A stretch of 64,000 nt of DNA from Tuctoria greenei (GCA_036927565.1 JAYESD010000001.1:253485097-253549096), one strand, 5' to 3'. Shown: positions 42,546-56,414, counted from the stretch's first letter. Program-made: numbers and translations. The notes: generated from the sequence alone by a model not told the origin.

Positions 42546-43683
42546 AAACTATATATTCTTATTGCTTCAAAAATTGAATTTTCTGCTGGAAGCTGTGAGA
42601 AGGATTCAGCTAGTGCTATTGTTAAAACTAATATATCACCCACATCTCAAAACAGTTTTGCGAGTGCTATTGTTTTAAAAAATGAAGTCGCACATGGTGT
42701 CTCTGATGTGTTTGTGGAAAAAAGGTTCTCAAGATGATTCCACTGCTGCAAGTATTGATACATCTTTGTTAACACCTAGACAACATATTGAGGTTTCTAA
42801 TAAACCAATGACTGATGATTCTGATCATGCTTCAAATGCTTTATCATTGATGTCTCAAGAAGTGCAAAGTGATTGCACCATTGCTAATTTGAAGGGACAA
42901 CGTTGTTCTATTTTCCAATTAGAATGACAAATAAAAGAAAAGACATGCAAGTTAATTATTGATGGTGGAAGTTTCACTAATATGTTATTTGTTCGGATGT
43001 GGAACATGCCTTGTCTTTGTCAACATGGAGGCTACCTACTCCATGTTATATGCAGTTGATGAATTGAAGTGGTACACTGAGAATCACTCACAAAGCAAGA
43101 GTAAAATTTGCAGTGGCAACTATATTGATAGTGTAGACTGCGATGTGGCGCTGATGAGTGCATGCCATTTGGTGTTAGGGAGGCCATGGCAGTTCGATCA
43201 TGATGCAATGCATGGGGGATGTTCCAATAATTATCCATTCATGCATAAAGGTATATCTCATGTGCTGAAGCTGAGGAAGAAAAGTGCTCTCAATGCAACA
43301 GAGTTTCCTGCTGTTTCGAAAAAAGAAAAGGGCACCCAAAGACACCCCAAAGCCGAGGATGGCATTGCTCCAAGGGGAGAAGAATCATGTAGTTATTCCA
43401 GTTCGTTTGCATGCTGCCAGTTGTTCAAAAGACGTTACAATGCTTGAGGTTCATGGCTATAAAACAAGTTGCAGTGATCAAAATACTTCATTGAAGATTG
43501 GCTCTATGCCTATTAGTTTGAAGGAGAAGAAGAAAGATATTTCATATAAACTGATGCTTGCAAAGTATACATTTATAGGAGCTGAATTCAAAGCCAAATA
43601 CATTAATACAGTTGCTGCAAATATGAGAAAATTAATTGATGCACCCGCAAAGCCAAGAGGCGGCTTTGATCCAAGGGAGGGAG
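42546..43683 (+). pseudogene. Decayed second Gypsy element: gag/protease region
   Basis: Several frames carry pieces of one Gypsy polyprotein: CKLIIDGGSFTNM (protease-like D-G-S, near 42,945), then LGRPWQFDHDAMHGG with NNYPFMHKG (near 43,180-43,250), the usual downstream protease segment of grass Gypsy elements. Many stops and frameshifts separate them; RT and integrase are absent. A short tail (FKAKYINTVAANMRKLID, near 43,600) precedes AAGGGAGGGAG at about 43,673-43,683, which could be a polypurine tract. Confidence 0.65.
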
Positions 43684-45012
43684 TATGATGAGGCTGTTGC
43701 CCTTTCAGATAATTATTTGAGTCTTGTTAAATGTTCATCCAATAATTGAAGCAAGATTATTCAGATTGGTCCTTTTTATTTTGATCTGATTGGCGTGGCT
43801 GGATCAATAGTTGTTGATGTTTTGCCGTGCACAAAAATTTTTAGGAGTGCTAACAATCTGTGCAAGGAAGAGAAGCATGGAGAGTAAGGAACACGAAACA
43901 ATATTTATATGCTAGTATTAAGCTTCTCGAGATTAACAGAAGCCCAACGTGAGGATATATGCAATCAGTTATGCTTCTTTAATTTGAGAATGTAAGCAGG
44001 AGTATTAGCAACCTTGCCGTATTATTTTATGATTTGCAAGAGTCTTAGTCATATATGTGAGTGTTAGTCATTGGTATCTGCGTGTACCAGGATGAATCAG
44101 TTTTGTTATAGTCAAGGTCCGTATTGTGATCCAGGTCAATTTGTTTAACTAGTGGAGTCAATTGGTTTCTGTTTTGGACTCTAACGTGTGATGGGTTCCG
44201 GCGTGCACCAGGGTGAACAAGAGTCCAAGTCGTACGGGTATTGGAGTCTATCTATGAGCTCATATAAAAGGCTAGCGACGTGGTCCCTTGTAAAGGAGGA
44301 TCAGATATTATATTTTATCATGTGCTTGCTGCGTAGGAATTTCCAATCTGCTATGGAGAGGAGGTGAAGGCGATCTTCTACTCTGATGATCTTATTGTGC
44401 AGCCTTCCTTAGGGATTCGGAATAAATGTGATCAGATTATTTGATCTGAGTACGTCCTTGATTTCTTCATAGATCCACCCTTCTGTTCGTGTTGCTTTTG
44501 CTGCGGCTGGAAGTATATTATCAGATTTTTACGTGAATAATTCTGTTTTTGGGTGCTTTACCCTAGTGCATGATTTCTGCCAAAGAATGATCTGCTTAGC
44601 TATTGAGAGGATCTGATTGGACGGTGGGGTTTTATCTTTATTCTTTCCATGTGCTGTGTATGCTCCAGACAAGAGATCCCAATCTGCTACTTGGCTGGAA
44701 AATTCTTTCCCTACTGACTTGGTCTACTAATCAGTCAGGTTCTTTTGTGGATCGTGATCAAGCAACTGCTTGAAGGGGTGATCTGGGTGTTTGCTGTACT
44801 TTCTCTTGTCCTGTTCGTGGTTAAAATCAGCACTAAGGGTGGGAGCTTTGTTGTTTTTGGTTTGCATCTCCAGTAAGCCAGCTTCATCTATCAATTTTAA
44901 AGTTGTTTTCGATATATTAAGTCTTGGATTGTCTAGTACCGTGAAAGATTGGGACAACATCACGGAGACACGCTCGTGTTCATATCACTTCTGCTATATG
45001 AAATAAATGGGG
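43684..45012 (+). mobile_element. Probable 3' LTR of the decayed Gypsy element
   Basis: It follows a purine-rich tract and may start TGATGAGG at 43,686. It contains a TATA-like CATATAAAAGG at about 44,261-44,271 and long non-coding GATCTG-rich sequence afterwards, and may end GGGGACA at about 45,014, where the core repeat resumes. No second LTR is in the window to confirm the ends. Confidence 0.45.
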
Positions 45013-45020
45013 ACAGCTAA

Positions 45021-45525
45021 TCTAGTTCAAATAGATGTCTGTCATTTATTTTTAAATGAGGTAGTACACGTGCATCATAATACATTTAATTTTCAGTTGA
45101 CTGAAATCTCTGATTTCTTAAGTGAACGTCGATAAACTATCTGGTTGGTATTGAACGGAGAATTAATGACCTTCAACCTTCATCCAATGTTCTCCTCTCT
45201 CTCTCTCTCACTTAATTCTCTCACCCACGTTGATCATCCTACCCCCTTCCCCTGGTTGTTCTCAAGAAGTTCCCCACCGCCGCAAACTCCCACCCCACAC
45301 TCCCCACCTCCCACCATTCTCAGGCCGTTCTCGTCATGGGACCCGTACCGCTCCCCCATCATCTTTTTTATCTCTTCTACTATTACCGTTAAGATGACCT
45401 ACTACCTCTAGAGTTTCTTTCTATGGTCGGAGCCCGTGGTGCTCGTGCAAAAATCCCATCTTCGAAAACATCAACGAGATTTGAACGTCAACATAAATCA
45501 CCTTTGATTTAAATAGACTGAAAAA
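45021..45525 (-). other. Inverted core repeat fragment
   Basis: Reverse complement of about 3,290-3,770, diverged. It is out of order relative to the inverted piece at 42,249-42,545, so it is a separate copy or has been rearranged. It stops at the CACTA end next to it. Confidence 0.7.
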
Positions 45526-45528
45526 AGA

Positions 45529-46260
45529 CACTACATGAGAAAGGCTCATTCGAGACGTGTCCGCATGAGGAATGGAGACGCGCAAAAAGAGCATATGCGT
45601 CGTCGCGTCTCGCATTACAGAGTAATCGGAGACTAGCTATTGGGCGTGTCGCCAATCAGTATACATGAGAGACAAGATTTAAGAACCCTCATCTCCTTTT
45701 TGTTAGAAATCCGAGTCAACATTTAAAGCAGCCAGTCTCCTTTTTCTAAGATATCCAAGACGAGCTTTAAGGCGGTCATATCTTTTATGTAAAATATCCA
45801 AGACGGATTTTATGATAGTCCGTCGCAGATTTAAAGACTAATTCGAGATGGGCTTTTAAAAAGTCCATCTCCTTTTGGCAAGAAGTCTGAGATGGTCTTT
45901 ATGAAAGCCAGCCACAGATTTAATGAATAATCCGAGACGGCCTTCCAATAAGCTCGTCTCCTTTTTGTAATAACTGAGAGACGATCTCTAAGGACGACCG
46001 TCTCCTTTATGTAAAAAAAATCGAGACGGGCTTTATGACAGCCCGTCTCCTTTTTCTGAGACTAATCCGAGACAGTCTTCAATTCAGCCCATCTCCATTA
46101 TTTATGAAATCTGAGACAGTCTTTATGTCAGCCCGTCTCCTTTTTGTGAGACTAATCCGAGAAGATCTTTAATTCAACCCATATCTTTTATTAATGAAAT
46201 CTGAGATGGTATTTATGGTAGCTCATCGCGGATTTAACTGCAGGCAGGGTCATTATAGCA
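45529..46260 (+). mobile_element. One end of a second CACTA family
   Basis: Starts CACTACATGAGAAAGG at 45529. Subterminal repeats alternate GAGACGGGCTTTAT and GCCCGTCTCCTTTT at about 60-90 base spacing to about 46,250, unlike the GCCGACGG repeats of the first family. No matching TAGTG end with the AGA target was found, so the other end is missing or outside. Confidence 0.75.
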
Positions 46261-46450
46261 CTAAAAGGAGATACACTCTATTGGAAGCTCGTATCCTGTT
46301 AGGCGGCCCTCTGTTTATCTTGGTTGCCGTCTTGTGACACCCAGTTCTGAAATAAACAAACCATGTGAAGTGTATGTGTGCCCAGGATGTTGCTTCATAC
46401 ATACACACCAACATCAAAAATGATACTTAGAATTCAACCTTGCCACAAAT
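46261..46450. other. Short anonymous spacer
   Basis: No gene or repeat recognised between the CACTA subterminal repeats and the point (46,451, ATTCTATTGCATCGG) where homology with 14,703 begins. Confidence 0.4.
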
Positions 46451-47281
46451 AATATAAATACCATGATTCTATTGCATCGGAAAATAAACTAGCGTAGGCG
46501 ATTCCAACTCCATAGGTAATCAATAGTAGTACGCAGCGTAGTGCTCCATGTTGTCTTCCGAAATATCTCTTGTAGCTGAATTAATTGTAGGGACAGCAAA
46601 GTTGAGCACATGTCATACTCAACAAGTGTGGGAAAGTATGACACGTAGCTTAAATCAAGGATGGAAATAAATAGTTCATTGCAGAAAGCTCATTTTAGTT
46701 CACGAACTTATCAAGGCAACCTACAATGTCTAGGTGTGTTTAAATCCTATCACAACCAAAGTAATTATCATATCACCTATCCAATATCCTCTTTTACCAT
46801 CATAATTCATTATTAACCAGCCAACAATTAATATCAAAACCATATGCTAATTTCATGCCTTCTCATAACCAACCATGTTCATATGACATAACCAAACCAT
46901 TCCCAAAACCCAAGTCTAATTCTTATCATGTAGGTCATCCAGGTGCTCTTAACCGGGAGCACGGCCACCATGATAGTTTTACACTATGCAGAAATCGTAC
47001 CACTTTACCCACATGTTCGTGATTTCATCACCTTTCAGTGACAAAGAGCCTCTATGTTGCCTATTCACACTTATGTTGGTGTGTGGCCAACGGATCACAA
47101 AATAGCCTTTCAAAAGGGACTACTAGTATGTACGGATCCACTAAAGTTCCACTAGCAGGCTTGAATCCCCATTTCCCACCCACGAGCCCCCTCGTGTGCC
47201 ATGCAATTCCCAGGGTAGCCCTAATCGACTGCCGTTCCCCATGCCATCCAATGGTCCATACAATATCAACAACACACCTAA
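46451..47281. other. Non-coding stretch beyond gag (counterpart of 14,703-15,500)
   Basis: Same content as 14,703-15,500, diverged by a few percent. Bases 47,227 onward are the start of the near-identical copy of the window's left end. It also shows what lies just left of base 1. No gene recognised. Confidence 0.45.
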
Positions 47282-48426
47282 TTATTCAGCTACGTTGCAC
47301 GCATATTTGGCCTTTTGGTGGCACTGTTGTTCTGCCATATTCTCGTATGGACCGGTCCTTAGATCTAAGAGCGGAGATGTCCACGTTGATACTTGATCTT
47401 CAACACTTCCGATAACCACATCGCTCGTGCCAAGTTCTTTAAGTGCGGAGATAAAACTATTTACACATTGGCGACCTGTAAAGCCCTTTTTATTCTTGTT
47501 GTTGTCTGCATAGGAGGACTTGAACTTTGTTTGCTTCTCATCACGGGAAGTAGGACCTGAAAGATTAGAGAAATCTATATGAAAATGTCATGTCTTACCA
47601 CATTTGAAGCATCGTTGATAAATACTACTTCCTCTTCTTCGAGTTCTCACATTTTGCAATGCTTTTGAGAATCGAGTAGAAAGAAGTGCTAGCTCCTCCT
47701 CTGGAAACTCCTCAATCTGTTCAAGGGTTAGAGAGGACAACAAAGCAAGTGTACCACATGATGAAGATTGGCTAGAGCTAGGCATTTGATGTTGAGAAAC
47801 AAATGCAAGAGACTTTTTGGGGTTCTTACATGAGATTATGTCAATTTCATGTGTTTTTAACTTGGAATATAGCACATATAATGTGAGTGTACTCATGATA
47901 GTGGACTCACGAATAGATGTAACATTCATCTCCCAAATTGACATGTCTAATGCACTTAGTAATTGCCTAGCATTTTCAGCATCTAAAAAATTAACGTTGA
48001 CACTACGCAAGAGCTGAGAATTTTGTTAAAGCGAGAAAAGAGCTCATCGATTGACTCACCGGGTTGCATCTCAACGCACATGTATTCTTTCTTGAACATG
48101 TCTTGTCTCACCTCCTTGATAGTGTTGGATCCTTCATGATAATCACATAGAGCTTTCCAAATATCGTATGCAGATCAGAGGTGTGCAACTCGATCGAATT
48201 TACTTTGAGTCAATCCTTGTATGATCAAGTTATGCGCCTTGTTGTTATTGTCGACATCTCTCATGTTCGTAGCGGTGAATTGATCGTTTGGCGGCACATT
48301 GTAAGGCTTGTACACCTTTTCCAATATTTTGAAGCCTTGCACCTGGATGAAAGCCTCCATACGCACCTTCCCAACTGGAAAATCAATGCTTCTAAACACA
48401 CAAGATTTTGTAGAGTATTTCTCCAT
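47282..48426 (-). pseudogene. Broken Copia-type gag, duplicate
   Basis: Same as 56-1200: start ATG at 48426, stop at 48175-48177, frameshift near 48,011, and the TGA in the zinc knuckle at 47588-47590. No difference from the left copy was seen. Confidence 0.75.
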
Positions 48427-48472
48427 GATGATTAGTCAAAACACGTGCAAATCACAAAGGTTAGAGCGTCGT

Positions 48473-49440
48473 GGCTCTGATACCAATTGTAGGATTGAAG
48501 AGCACTTGAAAAGCTACTAGAGTGGGTGAATGGTAGATGAAATTATTTTCAACGGAGGCAATGAAAACCCCACGACAGAAAATTAATCTGTTAAGAAACC
48601 ATGTGTGCAACTGATCTAAACATGTTCAAATGTGAAAAAAGTAGTATATAATATAGAGAATAAAGTCACAAATACACGAAAACAAGAATCACAGAAAACC
48701 ATAAAAAAGCTCAAGTTATGATCGAAAGATCGAACAAAGGTCAATCTATTATATCCGAGTAAAAACAGATCTACAACACTGCAGAGAAACTCGTGTACAT
48801 TAGAAACCACAAACCCAATGATGGTGAAATTTTCACAGATGATAGATAAACAAGTTGTGAATACAACCCAAAAATAATCACATCAATTGGATCTATAAAA
48901 CTCGAGTTACGATAAAAACACTTACACAATATAGTGTTTTGCAAAAACTCAACGAGAAAAACTTGTCTGAAATAAGTAGGATGAACAAGACACAAAAGCT
49001 CCTCTAAAGTACAAATTTTACTAATCAAAACACAAGAGGAACAGCCCAAAGTCGTCTCTCCACGAGCTCTGGCCTTCCTTGCTTTTATAACCAGCCCTAG
49101 GGCCAAGCCAATCTATACTAGGACTCCAATCCTACTTAGATTCAACTGAAACATTCCATAACTACTCAAGACTCTTCTATACGCAGATAGAAGGAATCTT
49201 AAGACTTCCAAACATTTTAGAAACGTCCTAAACATTCCTAAAATAACTCAAGTTCATGACCCACACGAAATCTAACCAAAACAAACTCCATACTTTCCAT
49301 AAACGAACCATAACTACCTTAGCCGCAGCTTGAGGCATAATCCAGCTAGTTGGACCTTTCCTACTAATTATTTACGTCCACTTCTCTTCATCATGCCTTG
49401 GAACCATGTTGACACGTCCATGCACTCCTTGCACACATGC
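48473..49440 (-). mobile_element. Primer site and truncated 5' LTR, duplicate
   Basis: tRNA-iMet site at 48473-48485 and LTR from 48,488 to about 49,444, as at 1,247-2,218. It differs from the left copy by two substitutions (equivalent to 1743 and 1764). Confidence 0.75.
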
Positions 49441-49444
49441 AAAC

Positions 49445-50093
49445 AAAATCTTTTGCTAATGTTAAAAAACACCAAACTATCCTTTCATTCCCAGTTTTCT
49501 ATATCTAGATGTTGCCTAACAGCTGCAACATGGAAATCATGTTCTCTATTAAATCTTCAAACATATTCTAACATTGAACCTCGTGAAGAGGTCATTATTT
49601 ATGTGAATTTATAGTTTGAACTCTCTAATGTTTTTATCATTAGATAAGCTTTCATCATATTATTCATAACATTTGATCTATGTTATATATTGACGTGTTT
49701 GAGAAAGTAATGATGATAGAGGAAATTATTGGTATTAGTATTCATTAGTAATTTTCTAACCATATGTATTGTCTCTTGGATACATCAGTTTTATTGTCTT
49801 CACACTATAACCTTTTAGTATTCCCAAATGATACTTGCTTTCTCCTCCCCCCCCCCCCCCCGCCCTAAGCTTACATTCAAGTTGTTTCAAAGTTATATTA
49901 CATGAAATATGGATTCCATATTTCTACATATATATTTATCATATATTTCTGCAACCACAATCAATTTTCTTACCTTATAAGTCATTTTCAGGAAATTTTC
50001 ACTTTGCCTAGGCATTTCAGATTCTTTAAAAAAAACTTTTTTGCTTACAAAATCCCGTTCCTTTTTATTTATGAAACTGTGTTCACGTGTTTC

Positions 50094-50139
<46 letters not shown>

Positions 50140-51441
50140 ATGTTCTTATTATGTAACAAATGCTCATTTGTAATAGGAGCTGAAAGTGGCAAATGTTATA
50201 AGACAGCTTCATGTATTTTTCTATGTTCAACATTTTACCCTCTTCTTAATATGTAATCATCCAACGATTGTTATGTTACATAAACAATGTTTTAATACAT
50301 CACTAATGTATGCACATGATGAACCAGACTGCGGCCCCACCCCACCCACACCCATGCTGCCTCAAGGCGCAGCTCGGAGGTGAGATCTATCCCCTACTAC
50401 GCAACTAAATCTGCATTTTAATTGTTTCCGAGGACTCTGGTACATCAAATCGCTGATGGATTTTCAATCATCTTATTTTGTAAGTAATATTTTTCAATTA
50501 GCTGAAAAATCACATCTGATTTGAATCTGTTTAAATCAGAGGTGATTTAATTCGACAAACAAATCTCATTGATGTTTTAGAAGGTATGGTTTTTGCGCGA
50601 GCTCCACGAGCTCCGACCATAGAAGGAGAATCTAGAAGTAGTAGGTCGGCTCGATAGTAGTAGCGGAAGAAATAACAAAGATGATAGGTGGAGTGGTATG
50701 GATCCCACAAATAGACCAGCCAAAGAATGGTGGGAGGTGGGGGAGTTTGTAGTGGGAGGGGGCAACGCTGGGTAACTTGTTGAGAATGACCAGGGGAAGG
50801 GCGTAAGGTGACCAACGTGGGTGAGAGAATCAGGTGACAGAGATAGAGAGAGGAGTCTTATGCAGGTTGAAGGTCATTAAGTATCTGTTCAATGCCAAAT
50901 AGATAGTTAACAGACGTTCACAAATAAATCATAGATTTAAGTCAACTAAAACTGAAATGTATTATGACAAAGACAGCTATTTTGAACTAGATTTTCTGTC
51001 CTCATTTATTTTATAACAGAAGAAGTATTTATTATTAGGGGTGCTCATAGGACAGAATTTTGATTTCTTTGTTTCAGTTAGTGCGGGTGCCAAGGATGAA
51101 TCGGGGCCAGGGTGGTGACATGTTCTATGTTTTTTCTTTTCTTTTGGTGATTCTGAATGCCTCGATGTTGTTAAGGTAACTGCTTGCATGCTGCTTCGCG
51201 CGTGCTTTCTTGGAGGTAGTAATTTCCTACCGTCGTTGGAAGGTTGGTTTATAAGTAGAACGCATCAAGGCTGCTCAGCTTCGATCATGGCATGTCGTTG
51301 TCCTTTCTGGTGCTAGCAGGCTAACTCTAGAAACTCATGATTTGCATGAACGAGACATGTTGTAGCTCTAATTGTGGATCTGCATCGCTTTACGGGCCGC
51401 TAATAGTGCGACCATAACAAAAGGGTTGGAATTTTTTACCA
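49445..51441. other. Unclassified core, duplicate
   Basis: As 2,219-4,219, with C15 in place of C17 at 49,847-49,861, an uninterrupted TG tract at about 50,100-50,138, and one substitution (G to T, equivalent to 3551). The hairpin is at 50,507-50,548. No gene recognised. Confidence 0.5.
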
Positions 51442-51444
51442 GGA

Positions 51445-52782
51445 CACTACAAGAATCTGTCAATAGGGCGTCAGGGAAATTATAACCATTAGAGCCATCG
51501 AACTTAAATAGTCTAACACCGTCGGTTTAGTTTCCCCAATGGCAAAAAATATATAACTGTCGGTCCTTTTGTGGCGGCCGACGACCATAATAATTTACGT
51601 CGGTTCCTCCAAAAATCTCGACGGCCTTACCTAAAGGCGTCAGTTTCTCCCCCCAGAACGACGGTCATATGTTGGACCTGGCACCCCCTGAAAACAGCCT
51701 CTCCCGCCCAAACATTAAAACCGCCGGTTTGCAGTGTTGCCTAATGTTTGTAGACTATAGCTGTCGGCTTCAGATTCTAAGCTGACGGCTACATCTGTTG
51801 GCCCCCGATTCTCTCTCGTAACCTACAAATTTTCAATCCTCTACACAGTCCCTCTTTTTGATATTCCCACTACTTGCAAACTGCGAAACCTAACCGCACA
51901 CTACCTAAACCGCGCCACCCCACACTTGCCCACTTCTAGCCGCACACCACCAGCCGCCGTCGCACACCACCAGAATGGAGAACCTCCTGCGGGAGATCCT
52001 GCTTCCTTGGTCCTGCAGGAGATCCTGCTTCCTTGGTGGCAGAGACCTCCGCTTGGTTGGCCCTTGGCGACGACAACCTCCTGTAGAAGATCCTGCTCTG
52101 TGTCGGCCTCCCCACCAGCCTCCTCTAGGGCGCCCTCGTTTGCCATTAATGGTACCTCCATGCCTCCGGCCCGGTCTTCCTCCACCGCTTCCAGGTACGC
52201 CACCCGCATTGTGCATCCTCTGAGTCTACCTCACCTCCGAGGCGCTTGGACGTTTGCGGTTCGTTTCAGTCCACCCGCTGTTACTGGATCGGAGATCAAC
52301 ACCGCTGCAACCCACCAGGCCAGCGCCTTCTTTGCCGATGCCTGAGGGGTCCTCTACAGACTCCATCCTTGACACCCGCGGCGGCTGCCTCCTCGTCTCA
52401 ACTCTCGACGACCGCTATGAGTCAACGGAGCTCATGTGCTCCCTTGTCGGTACAGTGATTCCCAACAGTGTGGATGGGTTGTCGTGGGTGAACTTTGTCG
52501 TCTCCTCGTCCCCTTCGCCAATGAGTCAGGGCCGCGCTAGACGTCTCGTAAGCTTCGCATTAAAAAAATAAAAAAGTGTTGACGATCTCTCAATCCAACG
52601 AGTGAGTATGAATTCACGGTTAAAAAAATAAAAACATGGTAGCAAGCTCCAGAGGAATCCAATGAACGAGCATGAGTTACTTGAAGTGCGGTTAAACAAA
52701 TGAAAATGTATTGGTTAAAGGTGTCAGGTGAGATGGACAGCCGACGGTTTTATGCCAATAAAGCTGCCGGTGAGCCCCAAGG
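51445..52782 (+). mobile_element. Truncated CACTA transposon, duplicate
   Basis: CACTACAAGAATCTG at 51445 after GGA; right end missing at about 52,782, as in the left copy. One substitution (equivalent to 5325). It carries the gene-like fragment at about 51,962-52,571, with the conserved frame from the ATG at 52338. Confidence 0.85.
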
Positions 52783-54598
52783 ACACACAAAATATTGTAG
52801 AGTATTTATCCATGTTGATTAGTCAAAACACGTGCAAATCACAAAGGTTAGTGCACCGTGGCTCTAATACCAATTGTAGGATCGAAGAGCACGTGAAAAG
52901 CTACTAGAGGTGGGTGAATGGTAGATGAAAACTTTTTCAATGGAGGCAATGAAAACCCCATGACAAAAAATTAATCTGTTAAGAAACCATGTGTGCAAGT
53001 GATCTAAACATGTTCAACCGTGACAAAAGTAGCATATATTTTAGAGAATAAAGTCACAAAGACACGACAACAAGAATAATAGAAAACCGTCAAGAAAAAC
53101 TCAAGTTATGATCGATAGATCGAACAAAGGTCAATCTATTCTATCCGAGTAAAAACAGATCTACAACACTGCAAAGAAACTCATGTACATTAGAAAAAAC
53201 AAATCCAATGATGGTGAAATTTTCACAGATGATAGATAAACAAGTTTTGAAGAAAACCAAAAATAACCACGTCAATTGGATCTGTAAAACTTGAGTTATG
53301 ATAAAAACACTAACACAACATAGTGCTGTGTAGAAACTCGACGAGAAAAACTTGTCTGAAACAAGTCAGACGAACAAGGCACAAAATCTCCTCTAAAATA
53401 TGAATTTTATTGATTAAAACACAATAGGAACAGACCAAAGTCGTCTCTCCACTAGCTCTGGCCATCCTTGCATTTATAACCAGCCCTAAGGCCAAGCCAA
53501 TCCAAACTAGGACTCCAATCCTACTCAGTTTCAACTGAAACATTCCATAACTGTTCAAGACTCTTCTATACGTAGATAGAAGGAATCTGAAGACTTTCAA
53601 ACACCTTAGAAACTTCCTAAACATTCCTAACATTACTCAACTTCGTGACCCACTCCTAAACATTCCTAAACCAAAACAAACTCCAAACTTTCCATAAACG
53701 AACCATAACTACCTTAGCCGCAGCCTGAGGCATAATCCAGCTAGTTGGACCTTTCCTACTAATTATTTACGTCCACTTCGCTTCATCACGCCTTGGAACT
53801 ATGTTGCCACGTCCATGCACTCCTTTCACACATGCAAACACCTTCCAACAATATCCACGATACCTTCATATGCATTGTTCTTGCTCCAAACATGTTCTGT
53901 GACCTCCCGATCAACTCAACCACAATTCCTCCAGAACTTGGTTGTTGAACCTCATCTTCTCCCTAAGACTAGTTCAATGGATCCTGTCACGAGCCATGTC
54001 TTGACCTCAAACAACACCTGCACATGAACAAACAACCAATTCTTCCGAGCACAAGTCCTCGACTTTACTCTCGTTAGTCCAAAAACCACAACACCTTACG
54101 TGAGCACCTCACATAAGCATGTTGCAAACCATATCAAAACATTAACCACTGTAAAGATCCATAACAGTTCAAAAACTTAGTAAAATAATACTAAGCAAAC
54201 TTCCCATAAGCCAAAAAACAAGTTTGAAACATTGAAGTTAAAAGCAGGACCATTTTGATCTTTCCGCGGACCTCGCCAAAGCTAACCAGACGTTGTGTCA
54301 GACCTAGTCAGAGCTAACTGGACCTTGCGAAAGCTAACCGGACCTAGCCAAAGCTAACTGGACCTTGCGCCGGACCTAGCCAATGTTTGCTAGACCTTGC
54401 ACTGGACCTACCAAGAACATGTGGGACCTATCATCGGACCTTGCCGGAGCTACCCAAAACAGGCCGGACCTATTGTCGAACCTTGTTGGAGCTACCCAAA
54501 ACATGTCAGACCTATTGTCGGACCTTGTCAAAACATGTCGGAAATATTCAAAAACTTTATCGTAATAGCCAATGTATTCAGCACACATAGGTCACACA
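52783..54598 (-). mobile_element. LTR retroelement remnant with minisatellite, duplicate
   Basis: Gag start near 52,813, primer site 52860-52872, LTR from 52,875, and minisatellite 54,267-54,544. Counterpart of 5,561-7,376; right edge equally uncertain. Confidence 0.65.
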
Positions 54599-54606
54599 TT
54601 GGAAGG

Positions 54607-56148
54607 TGAAAGTGCATCTAGGACTCCCTTGTGGGTTTTGGATGATTTATGACAAGCAATTGGGATCCTAACCTTTTTGTTGAGATGAATGCATGCCAAT
54701 AATGAAAAATGAGCAACATACCAAAAAAGAAGGGATAATGAGGAGCAAAGTGAACTTGAGGTCAAGGAAAAGAAATAGTAGATTATTGTGTATGAAGTGT
54801 GTTAAGAAAACACACCCAAGAGCTCAATCATATTTAAGCACACACACATATTGCACAAAGTTACACAGGACCGGACTAGTCCGATATCAACCGGACTAGT
54901 CCGATATCCTTTCTGCACCAGATCGGACAAGTCCGATATCTGTCGGACTAGTCTGATATCTTTCTGACTTGAGTCGGACTAGTCCTCCTCAGGGCGGACT
55001 AGTCCTCAACACACTTCACAAGTCACACAAAATCGGACAAGTCCGTTGTTAACCGGACTAGTCCGATATTCATTCTGATCCACTTCGGACAAGTCCGATG
55101 TTTACACGGACTAGTCCGAAATACCCACTGATCTAAATCGGACAAGTCCTCCAAGTGCGGACTTGTCATCCAACACACTTAGGTTTTCATATGTCTGGAC
55201 AAGTCCGATGGCTATCGGACTAGTCCAAAGATTTCCAGTAGTGAAATCGGACAAGTCCGTTTTCGACCGGACTAGTCCGGTATTTCGGGACACTTAGGGT
55301 TTGCTACACACAGCACACCGGACTACTCCGGTGACCACCACGGACTAGTCCGATTTTTCTGAACCCTAACGGTCACTTTTAGAAACCACATATAAATAGA
55401 GGTGCACGGCCCACTTTTACACTCTCTCGAACCCTAGCGCCGTCACAACTCCCATGAGACTCGGAAACCACCTCTCTCCATGAAATTAAGTGCAAAATCG
55501 ATCAATCCTTTGAGGATCACTTCTAGATCATTGGAGAGACACTTGGCACACATCATTGAGCTCTTGGTTTGAATCTCTAACACACTCCTGTGTTTCAATT
55601 GTAATTTCTGTGTGTGTTTTTGGTGGCATTGTGATTTGTAATCTAAGGGAGCTCTCAACGTGTGAGAACGCCCCTTGAATTTGGTTATTCACCCCGTTGT
55701 GATTAGTGGAAGAGGGTTGGCCTTCGTGGCGATCCGATGAGGGTAGGGTTGGAGAAGACCCGGTCCTTTTGTGGGCTCCTCAACGTGGATGTAGGTTGCC
55801 TTCGTGGTAGCCGAACCACGGGATAACTCGTGTGTCTTGTCCTTTTTGTGTTCATCACTCAAATTGATCTACTTACTCTAGGGTTTGATACTCATTGTTC
55901 AATTTACATTAATTGTGATACAATCCAATATATAACTGTTAAACTGTTGTTTGATTCTATATTTCCGCTGCATACATTAAAGAATCAACCTAATCGATTA
56001 ATCTTGATCAACTTAGTCTGTGAACATCGGACTAGTCCGCACTTTACCGGACTAGTCCGATTTCTATGGTATTGAACTTGTTGTTGAGTGTTGCAGGATT
56101 TGACAAAAATTCAAAAGGCCTATTCACCCCCCACTAGGCCTACATTCA
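54607..56148 (+). mobile_element. Copia 5' LTR, plus strand, duplicate
   Basis: Counterpart of 7,385-8,926. The palindrome array is at 54,872-55,352 with the extra pair at 56,028-56,059, and the TATA box at 55,391-55,398. One substitution (T to G, equivalent to 8081) lies between palindromes and leaves them intact. Confidence 0.8.
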
Positions 56149-56150
56149 AT

Positions 56151-56414
56151 TGGTATCAGAGCGGGTTCTTCAAGAAAGAGTCTAACCACTCGAAGAGATC
56201 ATGTCGGACATGAAGGACGTCCACAAAATCAACAACCAAGAGGAAGTCAACAACGACAAGACCCACAAACTGGAGAAGTACCTCGAAGACATTCAAGACT
56301 TCGAGGACGATGATGAGGAGACACTGGAGCTAAAGGCGCTCCTCAGAAAGAAGGCACTTTCAAAAGGGAAAGCGAAAGTTGAAGAGAAGAAGAAGGGGAG
56401 TAGTCACACCCTCC
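56151..56414 (+). pseudogene. Primer site and truncated Copia gag start, duplicate
   Basis: Primer site 56151-56162 and ATG at 56201, fused near 56,400-56,414 to the opposite-strand Copia RT, exactly as in the left copy. Confidence 0.65.
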
